Source: Acidobacteriaceae bacterium (GTDB lineage Bacteria > Acidobacteriota > Terriglobia > Terriglobales > Acidobacteriaceae). From it: a stretch of 28,523 nt of DNA. The DNA lies in NCBI GenBank assembly GCA_003165455.1, contig PLUJ01000276.1, positions 4,568 through 33,090 of the forward strand, read 5' to 3'. The notes beneath the pieces are model-generated. The model was given only the letters and a program-made list of their open reading frames with translations, was not told where the DNA came from and did not search any database. Position numbers and translations under genes: made by a program. Positions 1-7,405 of the stretch are shown one piece after another (position 1 is the stretch's first letter; every line of letters begins with the position of its first letter).

Positions 1-1074
1 AAGCAGGGAATCAAGCTGCATGGAGAATTGAAAGATCGCAAGGGATCGGAGGGAATTTGCCATTCCATCGTCCTCGAAAGCTATGCGTTGCCGGGGCAGT
101 TGAACATTGGATCCGATTCCCACACTCCTCATGTGGGCGCAATTGGCTGTGTGGCGTTCGGGATTGGAACCACGGACGTTTTTAATGGCTGGATCACGAA
201 GGACGTGCGGGTGAAGATACCGGAGTCGGTGAAGGTGGTGGTTCGGGGAAAGCGTCACGCGAATGTGACTGCGAAGGATTTCATCCTGAAGATTCTGAGC
301 CTGGACTACGTGCGAAGCGGTAAAGCGCTGGCGAAAGTGATGGAGTACGCGGGCGAAGCGATTGAAGAACTTAGCGTGGATGAGCGCGCCACCATGACCA
401 ATATGGCGGCGGAAATTGGCGGGTTTACCGGCATCGTGGCGCCGGATAAGAAGGCCGTTGACTTCCTGGTGGAGCGCCGCGGCATGGATCGCGCAAAAGC
501 CGAAGCGATGATCGAGGGCTTGTACAGCGATCAGGGCGCGCAGTATGCGCACGTGATTGAACTGGATGCCGCGGAGATTCATCCGATGGTGGCGACGCCG
601 GGCGATCCGGGGAACGGGAAGAATGTGCGGGACTTGAATACGCCGGTTCCCGTGGATATTGCATACGGGGGGACTTGCACGGCCGGTAAGAACGAAGACA
701 TGGATATGTATGCGGCAGTGTTGGCCGATGCGCTGAAGCATGGAAAGCGCATCGCCGACTCGGTGGAGTTTTACATTCAGTTTGGCTCTCAGGAGACGCG
801 GGAATACTGTTTACGTAAAGGCTATCTGGATGTATTTCAGAAAGCCGGAGCCCATGTGATTGAGCCGGCTTGTGGAGCTTGTATCAACGCGGGTCCGGGA
901 GTTTCCAAGCGTCCCGAGCAAATTGTGATCAGCGCGCAGAATCGCAACTTTCCGGGGCGTAGCGGCCCTGGGCAGATGTATTTGGCATCTCCGCTGACGG
1001 TGGCCGCGAGTGCGGTAGCGGGATACATTGTGGAGTATGAGCCGAGTGAAAAGAAGGAGTTGGTGGGAGCGTAG
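1..1074 (+). CDS. Aconitase-family dehydratase large subunit (3-isopropylmalate dehydratase/homoaconitase type), 5'-truncated
   Basis: The frame is open from base 1, so the N-terminal part lies outside the window; about 357 codons are present. The product belongs to the aconitase superfamily, which isomerises hydroxy-acids such as 2-/3-isopropylmalate (leucine synthesis), homocitrate or citrate by dehydration and rehydration on a [4Fe-4S] cluster. Visible marks are SDSHTPHVGAIGC near the start, a first cluster Cys in GGTCTAGK, the paired Cys in ACGAC, and the substrate-binding NRNFPGRSGPGQMYLASP stretch followed by an Ala-rich VAASAVAGYIVEYEP end. Those three Cys match the usual cluster ligands. 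The protein ends soon after that motif, so the swivel domain (LeuD-like) must be a separate subunit, as in LeuCD-type enzymes; it does not follow here. Which substrate is used cannot be told from this fragment. The family call is firm, the choice of leuC is not. Confidence 0.88.
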   Translation, partial: KQGIKLHGELKDRKGSEGICHSIVLESYALPGQLNIGSDSHTPHVGAIGCVAFGIGTTDVFNGWITKDVRVKIPESVKVVVRGKRHANVTAKDFILKILSLDYVRSGKALAKVMEYAGEAIEELSVDERATMTNMAAEIGGFTGIVAPDKKAVDFLVERRGMDRAKAEAMIEGLYSDQGAQYAHVIELDAAEIHPMVATPGDPGNGKNVRDLNTPVPVDIAYGGTCTAGKNEDMDMYAAVLADALKHGKRIADSVEFYIQFGSQETREYCLRKGYLDVFQKAGAHVIEPACGACINAGPGVSKRPEQIVISAQNRNFPGRSGPGQMYLASPLTVAASAVAGYIVEYEPSEKKELVGA

Positions 1075-1154
1075 ACAAACAACCGAGTCGAGGGGAATTT
1101 CCACTCTTGCAGCCTAAGTAATCCCGAAGAAAATTTCTTCGTGGAGGTATTAGG

Positions 1155-1316
1155 ATGAAGCGCAGCGGTAAGCCTGGTGATCGAGAGGCTCTACGGTGTG
1201 AATGCGAATGTAAGAATTGCGAAATCGGAGCTCATGAGCGCTGCCATTCTGCCGAATGCAAGATGCCGAAGTGGAAAGACATCCAGAATAAAACGCCCAC
1301 GCGCAAAGCTAGGTAA
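1155..1316 (+). CDS. Small Cys-rich protein (53 aa), possible metal-binding microprotein
   Basis: This short frame has an ideal ribosome site, GGAGG at 1143-1147, seven bases before its ATG. The product is 53 residues, basic and soluble, with six Cys: a CxCxCxxC cluster at residues 15-22 (CECECKNC), then C30 and C35, with His at 27 and 31. There is no signal peptide or membrane segment. Such spacing suggests a zinc or other metal site in a small cytoplasmic protein, but I do not recognise a named family. The gene follows the dehydratase by 80 bases on the same strand and its end overlaps the end of the minus-strand gene at 1309-1518 by 8 bases (convergent). It could be a metallothionein-like or zinc-ribbon adaptor; that is inference. 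Confidence rests on the ribosome site plus the Cys pattern. Confidence 0.65.
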   Translation: MKRSGKPGDREALRCECECKNCEIGAHERCHSAECKMPKWKDIQNKTPTRKAR

Positions 1317-1518
1317 GGCTCTTTTGGGCAAACTGGCGGAACTGAAATTCGAATTCCTCTGGCGAGTAAATTCCCTTCTGTACCAGCAGAGTATTCATGG
1401 AATACACCGTAGCGCGAAAGCGTTCGTCGCGAGAAAGCTTTTGCATGGCTTCATCGAAGCTGATGAGCTCGGTCGGTTGGATTTTTCCAGCTTGCGGTTG
1501 ATGGGCTGTGGTGGCCAT
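1309..1518 (-). CDS. Small conserved-looking helical protein of unknown function (69 aa)
   Basis: The minus-strand ATG at 1516-1518 is preceded by AGAGGGA four to five bases upstream. The 69-residue product is soluble and has the look of a real helical protein: a short polar N-terminus, then FDEAMQKLSRDERFRATVYS and a second half with VQKGIYSPEEFEFQFRQFA. It has no Cys, signal peptide or membrane segment. I do not recognise a family. The end overlaps the end of the Cys-rich plus-strand gene by 8 bases, a tail-to-tail arrangement that can make overlapping transcripts. A possible minus-strand reading frame lies immediately upstream (about 1519-1690), which could make this the second gene of a pair. 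Confidence 0.6.
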   Translation of the reverse strand: MATTAHQPQAGKIQPTELISFDEAMQKLSRDERFRATVYSMNTLLVQKGIYSPEEFEFQFRQFAQKSLT

Positions 1519-1690
1519 TGGTCCCTCTGAAATGCGATTCTACGCTCTTCCAGCGAACTGGCCAACGCGAAAAACAGCTGGAAATCATGTGTAAGTGGTT
1601 CAATCCCCCCGTGGTGGCTGAAATCAGCCACTTTTAGAACTGCAACTTTTTCGCCCGTTACGAGTTCAAATAGATAGGCAGTTCGGAGAG
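1519..1690 (-). other. Possible small minus-strand coding segment upstream of the 69-aa gene
   Basis: Between the 69-aa gene and the Gly-rich gene there is no confident gene. On the minus strand one frame is open through 1395-1760, and its part before 1518 reads like protein, for example AYLFELVTGEKVAVLKV and FFALASSLEERRIAFQRDQ. No good start with a ribosome site is seen, and the frame runs on into the next gene out of phase, so it may be chance or a decayed gene. The stretch also holds an inverted repeat, GTGGCTG-AAAT-CAGCCAC at 1614-1631, followed by TTTT on the plus strand, which could equally be a weak terminator. Confidence 0.2.
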
Positions 1691-1758
1691 AACAAAATCC
1701 GGAAGGCCTCCAGGTCCGGCGGGGAAGGATGCGGGATCTGAGACAAGGGGGAGTTACC

Positions 1759-2265
1759 ATGAGGTACTTGAAATATTTAGCTCTTGTGAGTGTGTTGATG
1801 TTGCCGCTGGCTTACTCGCAAGCCCAGGTTTCGGTTGGAATCGGAGTGGGGCCGGGCTATGCGGCAGGGCCTCCGGCTTGCGCCTACGGATATTACGGAT
1901 ACTCTCCTTACGCTTGCGCGCCCTATGGATACTATGGTCCGGGCTGGTTCTCCGGCGGATTATTCATTGGAGCCGGCCCGTGGTATGGCTGGGGCGGTGG
2001 TTGGGGCGGATGGCGCGGCGGTTGGGGTTACGGACGTGGCGGGTATGGCTACGGACGTGGCGGGTACGGCTACGGACGTGGCGGGTACGGCTATGGTGCG
2101 CGAGGATTCGCTGGACGGGGTTATTCGGGCGGGTCCCGGGGTGGTAGCGCATTCCACGGTTCAGCCGGTGGAGGCTTTCACGGTGGCGGTGGCGGAGGAT
2201 TCCACGGGGGTGGTGGCGGTCACGGTGGCGGCGGTGGACACGGTGGCGGTGGCGGACACCGGTAA
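1759..2265 (+). CDS. Secreted Gly/Tyr/His-rich low-complexity protein
   Basis: The ATG at 1759 was chosen because GGGGGAG lies just before it and because it opens a clean signal peptide (MRYLKYLALVSVLMLPLAYS, cut near AQA). An in-frame ATG 30 bases upstream would spoil this. The mature part has almost no normal fold: a Tyr/Cys/Pro section (ACAYGYYGYSPYACAPYGYYG), a Gly/Trp section, three exact YGRGGYG heptads (2029-2091 in the DNA), then a Gly-rich tail with evenly spaced His (FHGGGGGG, GHGGGGGHGGGGGHR). It is probably exported to the periplasm or cell surface. His/Gly tails may bind metal, and Gly/Tyr-rich chains may be structural; neither is proven. It is followed by a strong terminator and seems to be a single-gene unit. 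Confidence 0.75.
   Translation: MRYLKYLALVSVLMLPLAYSQAQVSVGIGVGPGYAAGPPACAYGYYGYSPYACAPYGYYGPGWFSGGLFIGAGPWYGWGGGWGGWRGGWGYGRGGYGYGRGGYGYGRGGYGYGARGFAGRGYSGGSRGGSAFHGSAGGGFHGGGGGGFHGGGGGHGGGGGHGGGGGHR
2029..2091 (+). repeat. Three tandem 21-bp repeats inside the Gly-rich gene
   Basis: The unit TACGGACGTGGCGGGTAYGGC occurs three times end to end, encoding YGRGGYG each time. Copies two and three are identical and copy one differs by one silent base. Near-identity at the DNA level suggests recent expansion by slippage, so copy number may vary between strains. Confidence 0.9.
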
Positions 2266-2286
2266 ACTAGCTCCGGAGTGAGTGAC

Positions 2287-2333
2287 ACGGCTGGCGAACC
2301 TGCCAGCCGTTTTACTTGCCAGCCGTTTTACTT
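2287..2333 (+). terminator. Rho-independent terminator with a duplicated 3' arm
   Basis: A 9-bp perfect stem (ACGGCTGGC at 2287-2295, GCCAGCCGT at 2302-2310) with a six-base loop is followed by TTTTACTT. It lies 21 bases after the Gly-rich gene. The 16-base 3' half GCCAGCCGTTTTACTT is then repeated exactly at 2318-2333, so the 5' arm could pair with either copy. Confidence 0.85.
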
Positions 2334-2362
2334 TGCCGCACAGATCGATTTCTTGCTAGAAT
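2333..2362 (+). promoter_or_regulatory. Putative sigma-70 promoter of the ferredoxin gene
   Basis: TTGCCG (2333-2338) and TAGAAT (2357-2362) are separated by 18 bases and sit just after the preceding terminator, 66 bases before the ferredoxin ATG. The -10 box matches 5 of 6 and the -35 box 4 of 6. Confidence 0.4.
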
Positions 2363-2428
2363 GTCCAGTTTTCTCCAAGACCGCCGTAGTAAAATACTCA
2401 CAGGCACTCCCAGGAGATCGATACCGCT

Positions 2429-2689
2429 ATGACCTATGTAATTGCAGAACCCTGCATCAACACCAAAGACACGGCTTGCGTGGATGCGTGCCCGGTGGAT
2501 TGCATCCATCCGAAGAAGGATGACCCCAAGCACGCGACCGAGTCGCTACTTTATATCGATCCAGTGGAATGCATCGATTGCGGCGCCTGTGTGCCAGTGT
2601 GTCCCGTTTCGGCGATTTTCGCGCTCGACGATCTGCCAGAAAAGTGGAATTCCTTCACTGAATTGAATGCGAAGTATTTCGGAAGGTAA
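2429..2689 (+). CDS. 7Fe-type ferredoxin ([3Fe-4S][4Fe-4S])
   Basis: This 86-residue soluble protein is a small cytoplasmic electron carrier. The Cys pattern is C9-x7-C17-x3-C21-P-x2-C25 and then C48-x2-C51-x2-C54-x3-C58-P. The second Cys of the first cluster motif is missing (PCINTKDTAC), which is typical of the 7Fe ferredoxins of Azotobacter, Thermus and Bacillus schlegelii, where C9, C17 and C58 hold a [3Fe-4S] cluster and C21, C48, C51 and C54 a [4Fe-4S]. The C-terminal section (residues 68-86) is the usual short cap. AGGAG lies 12 bases before the ATG. It stands alone between two terminators, so its redox partner cannot be read from context. It is not NuoI, which is longer and has two CxxCxxCxxxCP motifs. 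Confidence 0.93.
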   Translation: MTYVIAEPCINTKDTACVDACPVDCIHPKKDDPKHATESLLYIDPVECIDCGACVPVCPVSAIFALDDLPEKWNSFTELNAKYFGR

Positions 2690-2726
2690 CCGGTTCCTGA
2701 CTCGACTTTAGCACTGCAATACAAAC

Positions 2727-2760
2727 AAGCGCGCATCCTTAAATAGGTGCGCGCTTTCGT
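2727..2760. terminator. Bidirectional terminator between the ferredoxin and acetate kinase genes
   Basis: A 9-bp perfect stem, AAGCGCGCA at 2727-2735 and TGCGCGCTT at 2748-2756, is extended inwards by CCT/AGG and followed by TTTCGTGTTT on the plus strand. It lies 38 bases after the ferredoxin stop. It can also serve the convergent ackA transcript, since the other strand has an A/T-rich flank. Confidence 0.8.
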
Positions 2761-2842
2761 GTTTATTCATGCTTTGCCACTGTGGTCTTGCGCCCCTGTG
2801 GTGATGCGGATCACAAGCGCTTTATAGCGGTGGCAAGGTGGA

Positions 2843-4012
2843 CTAGCGGGCGTTCAGCAGAATTCGGCAGTGACGTGCGATCTGCCGTTCTTCTTCAGTG
2901 GGCACAGCCTGGATTTTTTCCTTCGGGAGTCCCAAAGATTCGAGGCCGTCTGCGGCGGACGATCGAATCCGGCTGCTGTGCTCTCCGATGCCTCCGGTAA
3001 AAACGAGAAGGTCGATGCCGCCGAGCAATGCGACGTAGGCGCCGATGGTCTTGCGCACGGCGAGGGCAAAGATATCCAACGCTAGCGCTGCCTTGGGGTC
3101 ATTCTTGGCGCCAGCGCGCTCTTCCAGTATTTTTACGTCGCTTTGTCCCGACGACAGGGCGAAGAGGCCGCTGCGATGATTGAGCATCTGTTCGAGTGCA
3201 TCTGCGCCGAGTTTCTCATTGCGCAACAAGTAGAGTATGACGCCGGGATCAAGATCGCCGGAACGCGTACCCATCGGAACACCCCCGGTGGGGGTAAGAC
3301 CCATTGTAGTGTCAATGGATTTTCCATTTCGTAACGCACACAAGCTCGATCCATTTCCCAGATGGGCAAAGATGGCTCGGGGTGGAAGCCGGGAGCCGAA
3401 GTGATGAACGAGCGATTCATAAGAAATTCCATGGAAGCCGTAACGCCGGATGCCCGCGTCGTAATACTTTGCGGGAATGGGGAATCGAGACGCTACCTGC
3501 GGGATTGTCCGATGAAATGCATCGTCAAAACAGGCGAAGTGGACGGCGGAGGGAAAGATGGATTGCGCCGACTTAATCAGTGAAAGCGCCTGGGGAATGT
3601 GCAGGGGCGCGAAGTGAGTGGCGGCGTGCAACTCGTCGAGAACTTCTGGAGTGATTCGTTGATGCCGGCACAGCTTGGGGCCCCCGTGAACGACTCGGTG
3701 GCCAACCGCGACCGGCGCAGCTTGAATGTGCTCGCGCATGGCACCGGACAAGGCAGTGAGGGCATCGATCTGCGACTCATGCACCTGATCCCGCTGCAGC
3801 AACGACTTTCCGTCCGCATAACGAATGTGCAACTCGCCGGTGCTGCGACCGATCCCTCCGGCGCTCCCGGTCAGCAGAGCTTCCTCATCGCTGGTACCGC
3901 GGAAATAGACTCCAAACTTTAGCGACGAGGAGCCGCTGTTCAACACCAGAATTAGATCTTTTTCCGTCGAAGGATTTTGTGCTGTGTCTGCCACGGCGGT
4001 TATTTCGTCCAT
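2843..4012 (-). CDS. ackA: Acetate kinase
   Basis: Acetate kinase moves phosphate between acetyl phosphate and ADP, giving acetate and ATP in the cytoplasm. The 389-residue product has the ASKHA fold motifs in order: NSGSSSLKF (25-33), RVVHGG (106-111), FDDAFH (162-167), RRYGFHGISY (189-198), HLGNGSS (217-223), MGTRSGDLDP (247-256) and FTGGIGEH near 340. Nearly all catalytic positions known from the Methanosarcina enzyme are kept. Two differences stand out: the usual FHGTSH reads FHGISY, and the usual GGIGEN reads GGIGEH. About 18 extra residues precede the first strand. The ATG lies inside the end of xfp (13-base overlap, ATGGACGAAATAA), so the two are translationally coupled. Phosphoketolase supplies its acetyl phosphate; no phosphotransacetylase gene is seen here. 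Confidence 0.95.
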   Translation of the reverse strand: MDEITAVADTAQNPSTEKDLILVLNSGSSSLKFGVYFRGTSDEEALLTGSAGGIGRSTGELHIRYADGKSLLQRDQVHESQIDALTALSGAMREHIQAAPVAVGHRVVHGGPKLCRHQRITPEVLDELHAATHFAPLHIPQALSLIKSAQSIFPSAVHFACFDDAFHRTIPQVASRFPIPAKYYDAGIRRYGFHGISYESLVHHFGSRLPPRAIFAHLGNGSSLCALRNGKSIDTTMGLTPTGGVPMGTRSGDLDPGVILYLLRNEKLGADALEQMLNHRSGLFALSSGQSDVKILEERAGAKNDPKAALALDIFALAVRKTIGAYVALLGGIDLLVFTGGIGEHSSRIRSSAADGLESLGLPKEKIQAVPTEEERQIARHCRILLNAR

Positions 4013-6396
4013 TTCCAGTTGCGAATTTCCTCCTTATCGATGCCCTCGGCATGAGCGTAATTGATGTGCTCAATGATTTGATCTTTGAGCCATTCTTTGA
4101 CGTGGGCGCCGATGGGCTGCAATCGCGGAACCCGGTCGATGACGTCGATGGCGAGGTCAAAACGATCGATCTGATTGATGATTGCAAGTTCCATCGGCGT
4201 ATTGATGCTGCCCTTTTCTTTATATCCGCGCACATGAATGTTGTCATGATTCGTGCGGCGATAGCTGAGCTTGTGGATGAGCGAAGCGTAGGAATGAAAA
4301 TTGAAGATCACCGGCTTGTCGGTGGTAAACAGGGAATCGAAGTCTCGTTCGGAGAGGCCGTGAGGATGTTCTGTGTCCGGCATCAGGCGGAAGAGATCGA
4401 CGATGTTGACGAAGCGGATCTTCAAATCGGCGAAATGTTTTGTTAGGATTTGTACGGCCGCCAGCGCTTCCATGGTCGGGATGTCTCCCGCGCAAGCCAT
4501 GACTACGTCGGGTTCCGCGCCATCGTCGGTGGACGCCCAGTCCCAGATGCCGATTCCTTTGGTGCAATGCTTTACGGCTTCCTCCATGTTGAGATACTGC
4601 AAGTGCTCCTGCTTGTCGGCGACGATGACGTTGACGTAATCGCGGGAACGAAGGCAATGATCGGTCACGCTGAGCAAGCAATTCGCATCCGGCGGCAGGT
4701 AGATACGAACTACGTCAGGACTTTTGTTGGTGACCACATCCAGAAAGCCGGGATCCTGGTGGGTGAAGCCATTGTGATCCTGCCGCCACACTAAGGAAGT
4801 AATGAGGAGATTGACGGAAGGCACGGGCGCACGCCAGGCGAGCTCGTTTTTTGATTTCTCCAGCCACTTGGCATGCTGGTTGAACATGGAATCAATGACG
4901 TGTACGAAGGCCTCGTAGGTCGAGAAGAAGCCGTGGCGGCCGGTGAGCACATAGCCTTCGAACCATCCTTCGAGCGTGTGTTCGCTCAACATTTCCATGA
5001 CGCGACCGGCGACATCGAGTTCGCCGCCATCGGCATCGTCCGGCTTGAACTCGGCAAGCCAGGTCTTCTTGGATGCTTCGTAAATTCCCTGGAGCCGGTT
5101 GGAAGCGGTTTCGTCGGGACCAAAGACGCGAAAAGAATTCATGTTGCGCCGCATAACTTCGGCGAGAAACTGCGCGAGCACGGCCGTGGGCGAGGCGTAG
5201 GTTGAACCTGGTATCTTCACTTCAGCCGCGTAATCGCGGAAGTCGGGTGTCTCCAGTTCTTTGCGGAGCAGGCCGCCGTTGGCGTGAGGGTTGGCGGAGA
5301 TGCGTCGCGCCCCGCGCGGTGCAAGCTCTCGTAATTCTGGAATGAGGGTTCCCTTTGCATCGAAGAGTTTTTCCGGATGGTAGCTGCGCATCCAGTCCTC
5401 AACGATTTTGAGATGGTTCTTGTTGGTCACCGGATCGAGCACAGGAACTTGGTGAGCGCGCCAGGTGCCTTCTACTTTGTGTCCGTCAACCTCTTTGGGT
5501 CCAGTCCATCCTTTGGGAGAACGAAGCACGATCATGGGCCAGCGCGGACGGGTGGTGTCTCCGGTGGAGCGCGCATGCGTCTGGATTGCGCGAATCTCAA
5601 GAACGCATTGCTCGAGAACGGAAGCCGTCTTCCGATGCATTTCGGTTGGATCGTTGCCTTCAACAAAGTATGGTTTGTGGCCATATCCAATCAACAACGC
5701 TTCCAACTCCTCGTGGGGAATGCGAGCAAGCACGGTCGGATTCGCGATTTTGTAGCCGTTCAGGTGCAAGATCGGTAACACGGCGCCGTCACGAATGGGG
5801 TTCAGGAATTTATTCGAATGCCAGGAAGTCGCCAGCGGACCAGTTTCCGATTCGCCATCCCCAACGGCGACGGTAACGATGAGGTCGGGGTTGTCAAAGG
5901 CGGCTCCGTATCCATGGGAGAGCGAATAGCCGAGCTCTCCACCTTCGTGAATCGATCCTGGCGTTTCCGGGGTGCAGTGAGAACCGATTCCGCCGGGAAA
6001 CGAGAACTGGTGGAAGAATTTCCGCATGCCCGCTTCGTCGAGGCTTTTGTCGGGATAAATTTCAGAATAATAGCCTTCGAGATAACTGTTGGCCAGGGTT
6101 GCCGGCGCGCCATGACCGGGGCCGGAAATGTACAGGACATTCAAGTCATACTTCTTGATGAGGCGATTGAGATGAACCCAGATCAAAGACTGGCCGGGAT
6201 CGGAGCCCCAATGGCCAAGAAGGCGTCTCTTAATATGGTCCGCCTTCAGCGGTTCGCGTAGCAGAGGGTTGTCGCGAAGGTAGATCATTCCAGCGGAAAG
6301 ATAATTGCAAGCTTGCCAGTAGGCGTCCATCTTTCGAAGTTCGTCGGCGGAAAGTTCGGAAGGAGTTTGGGCGGGGGCTTCGGTTGCAACGGGCAT
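4000..6396 (-). CDS. xfp: Xylulose-5-phosphate/fructose-6-phosphate phosphoketolase
   Basis: This thiamine-diphosphate enzyme splits xylulose 5-phosphate (and often fructose 6-phosphate) with inorganic phosphate into acetyl phosphate plus a triose or tetrose phosphate. The 798-residue length is normal for the family. Seen in order are GHWGSDPGQSLIWVHLNR (61-78), SGPGHGAPATLANSYLEG (91-108), GSHCTPETPGSIHEGGELGY (138-157), the ThDP/Mg site VGDGESETGPLATSWHSNK (178-196) and LHLNGYKIANPT. The ATG at 6394-6396 is preferred over a TTG one codon upstream because AGGAG sits six bases before it. The gene overlaps ackA by 13 bases, so the pair forms a route from sugar phosphates to acetate and ATP that avoids pyruvate decarboxylation. 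Whether fructose 6-phosphate is used cannot be judged from sequence alone. Confidence 0.97.
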   Translation of the reverse strand: MPVATEAPAQTPSELSADELRKMDAYWQACNYLSAGMIYLRDNPLLREPLKADHIKRRLLGHWGSDPGQSLIWVHLNRLIKKYDLNVLYISGPGHGAPATLANSYLEGYYSEIYPDKSLDEAGMRKFFHQFSFPGGIGSHCTPETPGSIHEGGELGYSLSHGYGAAFDNPDLIVTVAVGDGESETGPLATSWHSNKFLNPIRDGAVLPILHLNGYKIANPTVLARIPHEELEALLIGYGHKPYFVEGNDPTEMHRKTASVLEQCVLEIRAIQTHARSTGDTTRPRWPMIVLRSPKGWTGPKEVDGHKVEGTWRAHQVPVLDPVTNKNHLKIVEDWMRSYHPEKLFDAKGTLIPELRELAPRGARRISANPHANGGLLRKELETPDFRDYAAEVKIPGSTYASPTAVLAQFLAEVMRRNMNSFRVFGPDETASNRLQGIYEASKKTWLAEFKPDDADGGELDVAGRVMEMLSEHTLEGWFEGYVLTGRHGFFSTYEAFVHVIDSMFNQHAKWLEKSKNELAWRAPVPSVNLLITSLVWRQDHNGFTHQDPGFLDVVTNKSPDVVRIYLPPDANCLLSVTDHCLRSRDYVNVIVADKQEHLQYLNMEEAVKHCTKGIGIWDWASTDDGAEPDVVMACAGDIPTMEALAAVQILTKHFADLKIRFVNIVDLFRLMPDTEHPHGLSERDFDSLFTTDKPVIFNFHSYASLIHKLSYRRTNHDNIHVRGYKEKGSINTPMELAIINQIDRFDLAIDVIDRVPRLQPIGAHVKEWLKDQIIEHINYAHAEGIDKEEIRNWKWTK

Positions 6397-6517
6397 CAAA
6401 TTCTCCTGGATTTTCTGCTTTTAGGATGCCAGGATGGTGCGCTGTGATTCTTCTTTCATGTCAACCATCCGTGAATAGTTGAGGAGGACAACCTTGCAGG
6501 ATGAGAAGAAGTTGTAT

Positions 6518-7317
6518 TTATTTCTTGGGCACGAGCTCAATTTGGAAGATGCTAGGCCAAAGTTTGCCAGTCACAAACAGCCGCTTTTGTTTTGGATCGT
6601 AGGCGATTCCGTTTAGGACCGCACCCGACTCAAGCCGATAGACGGGACTAAGCAAGCCTTTCAAGTCGATCCATCCAAGAACCTCGCCGGTCTGCGGAGA
6701 GATTCGAGCGATTCGGTCAGTTTGCCAGATATTGGCAAAGAGTTCTCCTTCCACAAACTCCAGTTCGTTTAACTGAGTGATGCGAGTGTTGCCATCGTGC
6801 ACGGAGAAGCGGCGCTTTTCGACAAACGTGCCGGGATCGAGTACGCGAATATCTGCCGTCCCATCACTCAAATAAATCTCATGACCGTCGGTCGCCAAGC
6901 CCCAGCCTTCTCCGGAATAAGAAAAGTTCCGTAGGAAACGAAAGTCGCTTAAGCGATAAACAAATCCGGTGTGGGATTGCCAGGTTAGTTGCACGATCTG
7001 GTCGTTCACAATGGCGATTCCCTCGCCGAAGAATTGTGGAGCGAGGTGAATTTCTTGAACTACGTCGCCTGTGTCGAGCCGGACTTTCCGGAGAGAGGAT
7101 TGTCCCTTGAGGCCGGTGCCCTCGTAGAGAAATCCATCGTGGTAGACAGTCCCTGGGTGAAAGCGTTTGGGTCATGGGGAAACGTTTTGATGATTTTGAA
7201 CGTGTACTCAGCGGCTGCCGGGGGCCGGGTTCGCCGGGGAGATTCCGCCTGAAGAGTTTGCGCAATAGAGGCGATTAAAGCTAGAACCGCAAGGCGCTGC
7301 CTTGTTCGCGTTGACAT
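6518..7317 (-). pseudogene. Glutaminyl-peptide cyclotransferase (glutamine cyclotransferase family), one-base frameshift
   Basis: Plant/bacterial-type glutaminyl cyclases convert N-terminal Gln of exported peptides to pyroglutamate and fold as a five-bladed propeller. The first frame starts at about 7317 with a signal peptide (MSTRTRQRLAVLALIASIA) and reads FKIIKTFPHDPNAFTQGL. It then loses phase near 7147. One frame over, family sequence continues without a gap: VYHDGFLYEGTGLKGQSSL, EIHLAPQFFGEGIAIV, then QLTWQSHTGFVYRL, NELEFVEGELFANIWQTDR and IARISPQTGEVLGWIDLKG to the stop at 6518. The DNA reads CTGTCTAC where CTGGTCTAC would restore the frame, so one G is missing. Restored, the protein is about 266 residues, a normal length. 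This is either a real recent pseudogene or a sequencing error; a 163-residue fragment could start at 7009. Confidence 0.82.
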
Positions 7318-7405
7318 GGTTGTGAGGGGATTATCGCATTCCATGGCACAGGAACGTGGAAGGTGCTTCGCGCGGATTCGGTACCGGGGTTAAGACGGGG
7401 ACGCA

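Noticed and set aside
1177..1530. Plus-strand 117-codon ORF
   Set aside because: It overlaps two better-supported small genes in other frames, has no ribosome site and its composition is not protein-like.
1614..1635. Hairpin plus TTTT as a plus-strand terminator
   Set aside because: Plausible by structure, but no plus-strand gene ends just upstream, so it was noted only within the neighbouring entry.
1835..2281. Second long frame across the Gly-rich gene
   Set aside because: The low-complexity repeats keep several frames open; only the frame at 1759 has a signal peptide and ribosome site.
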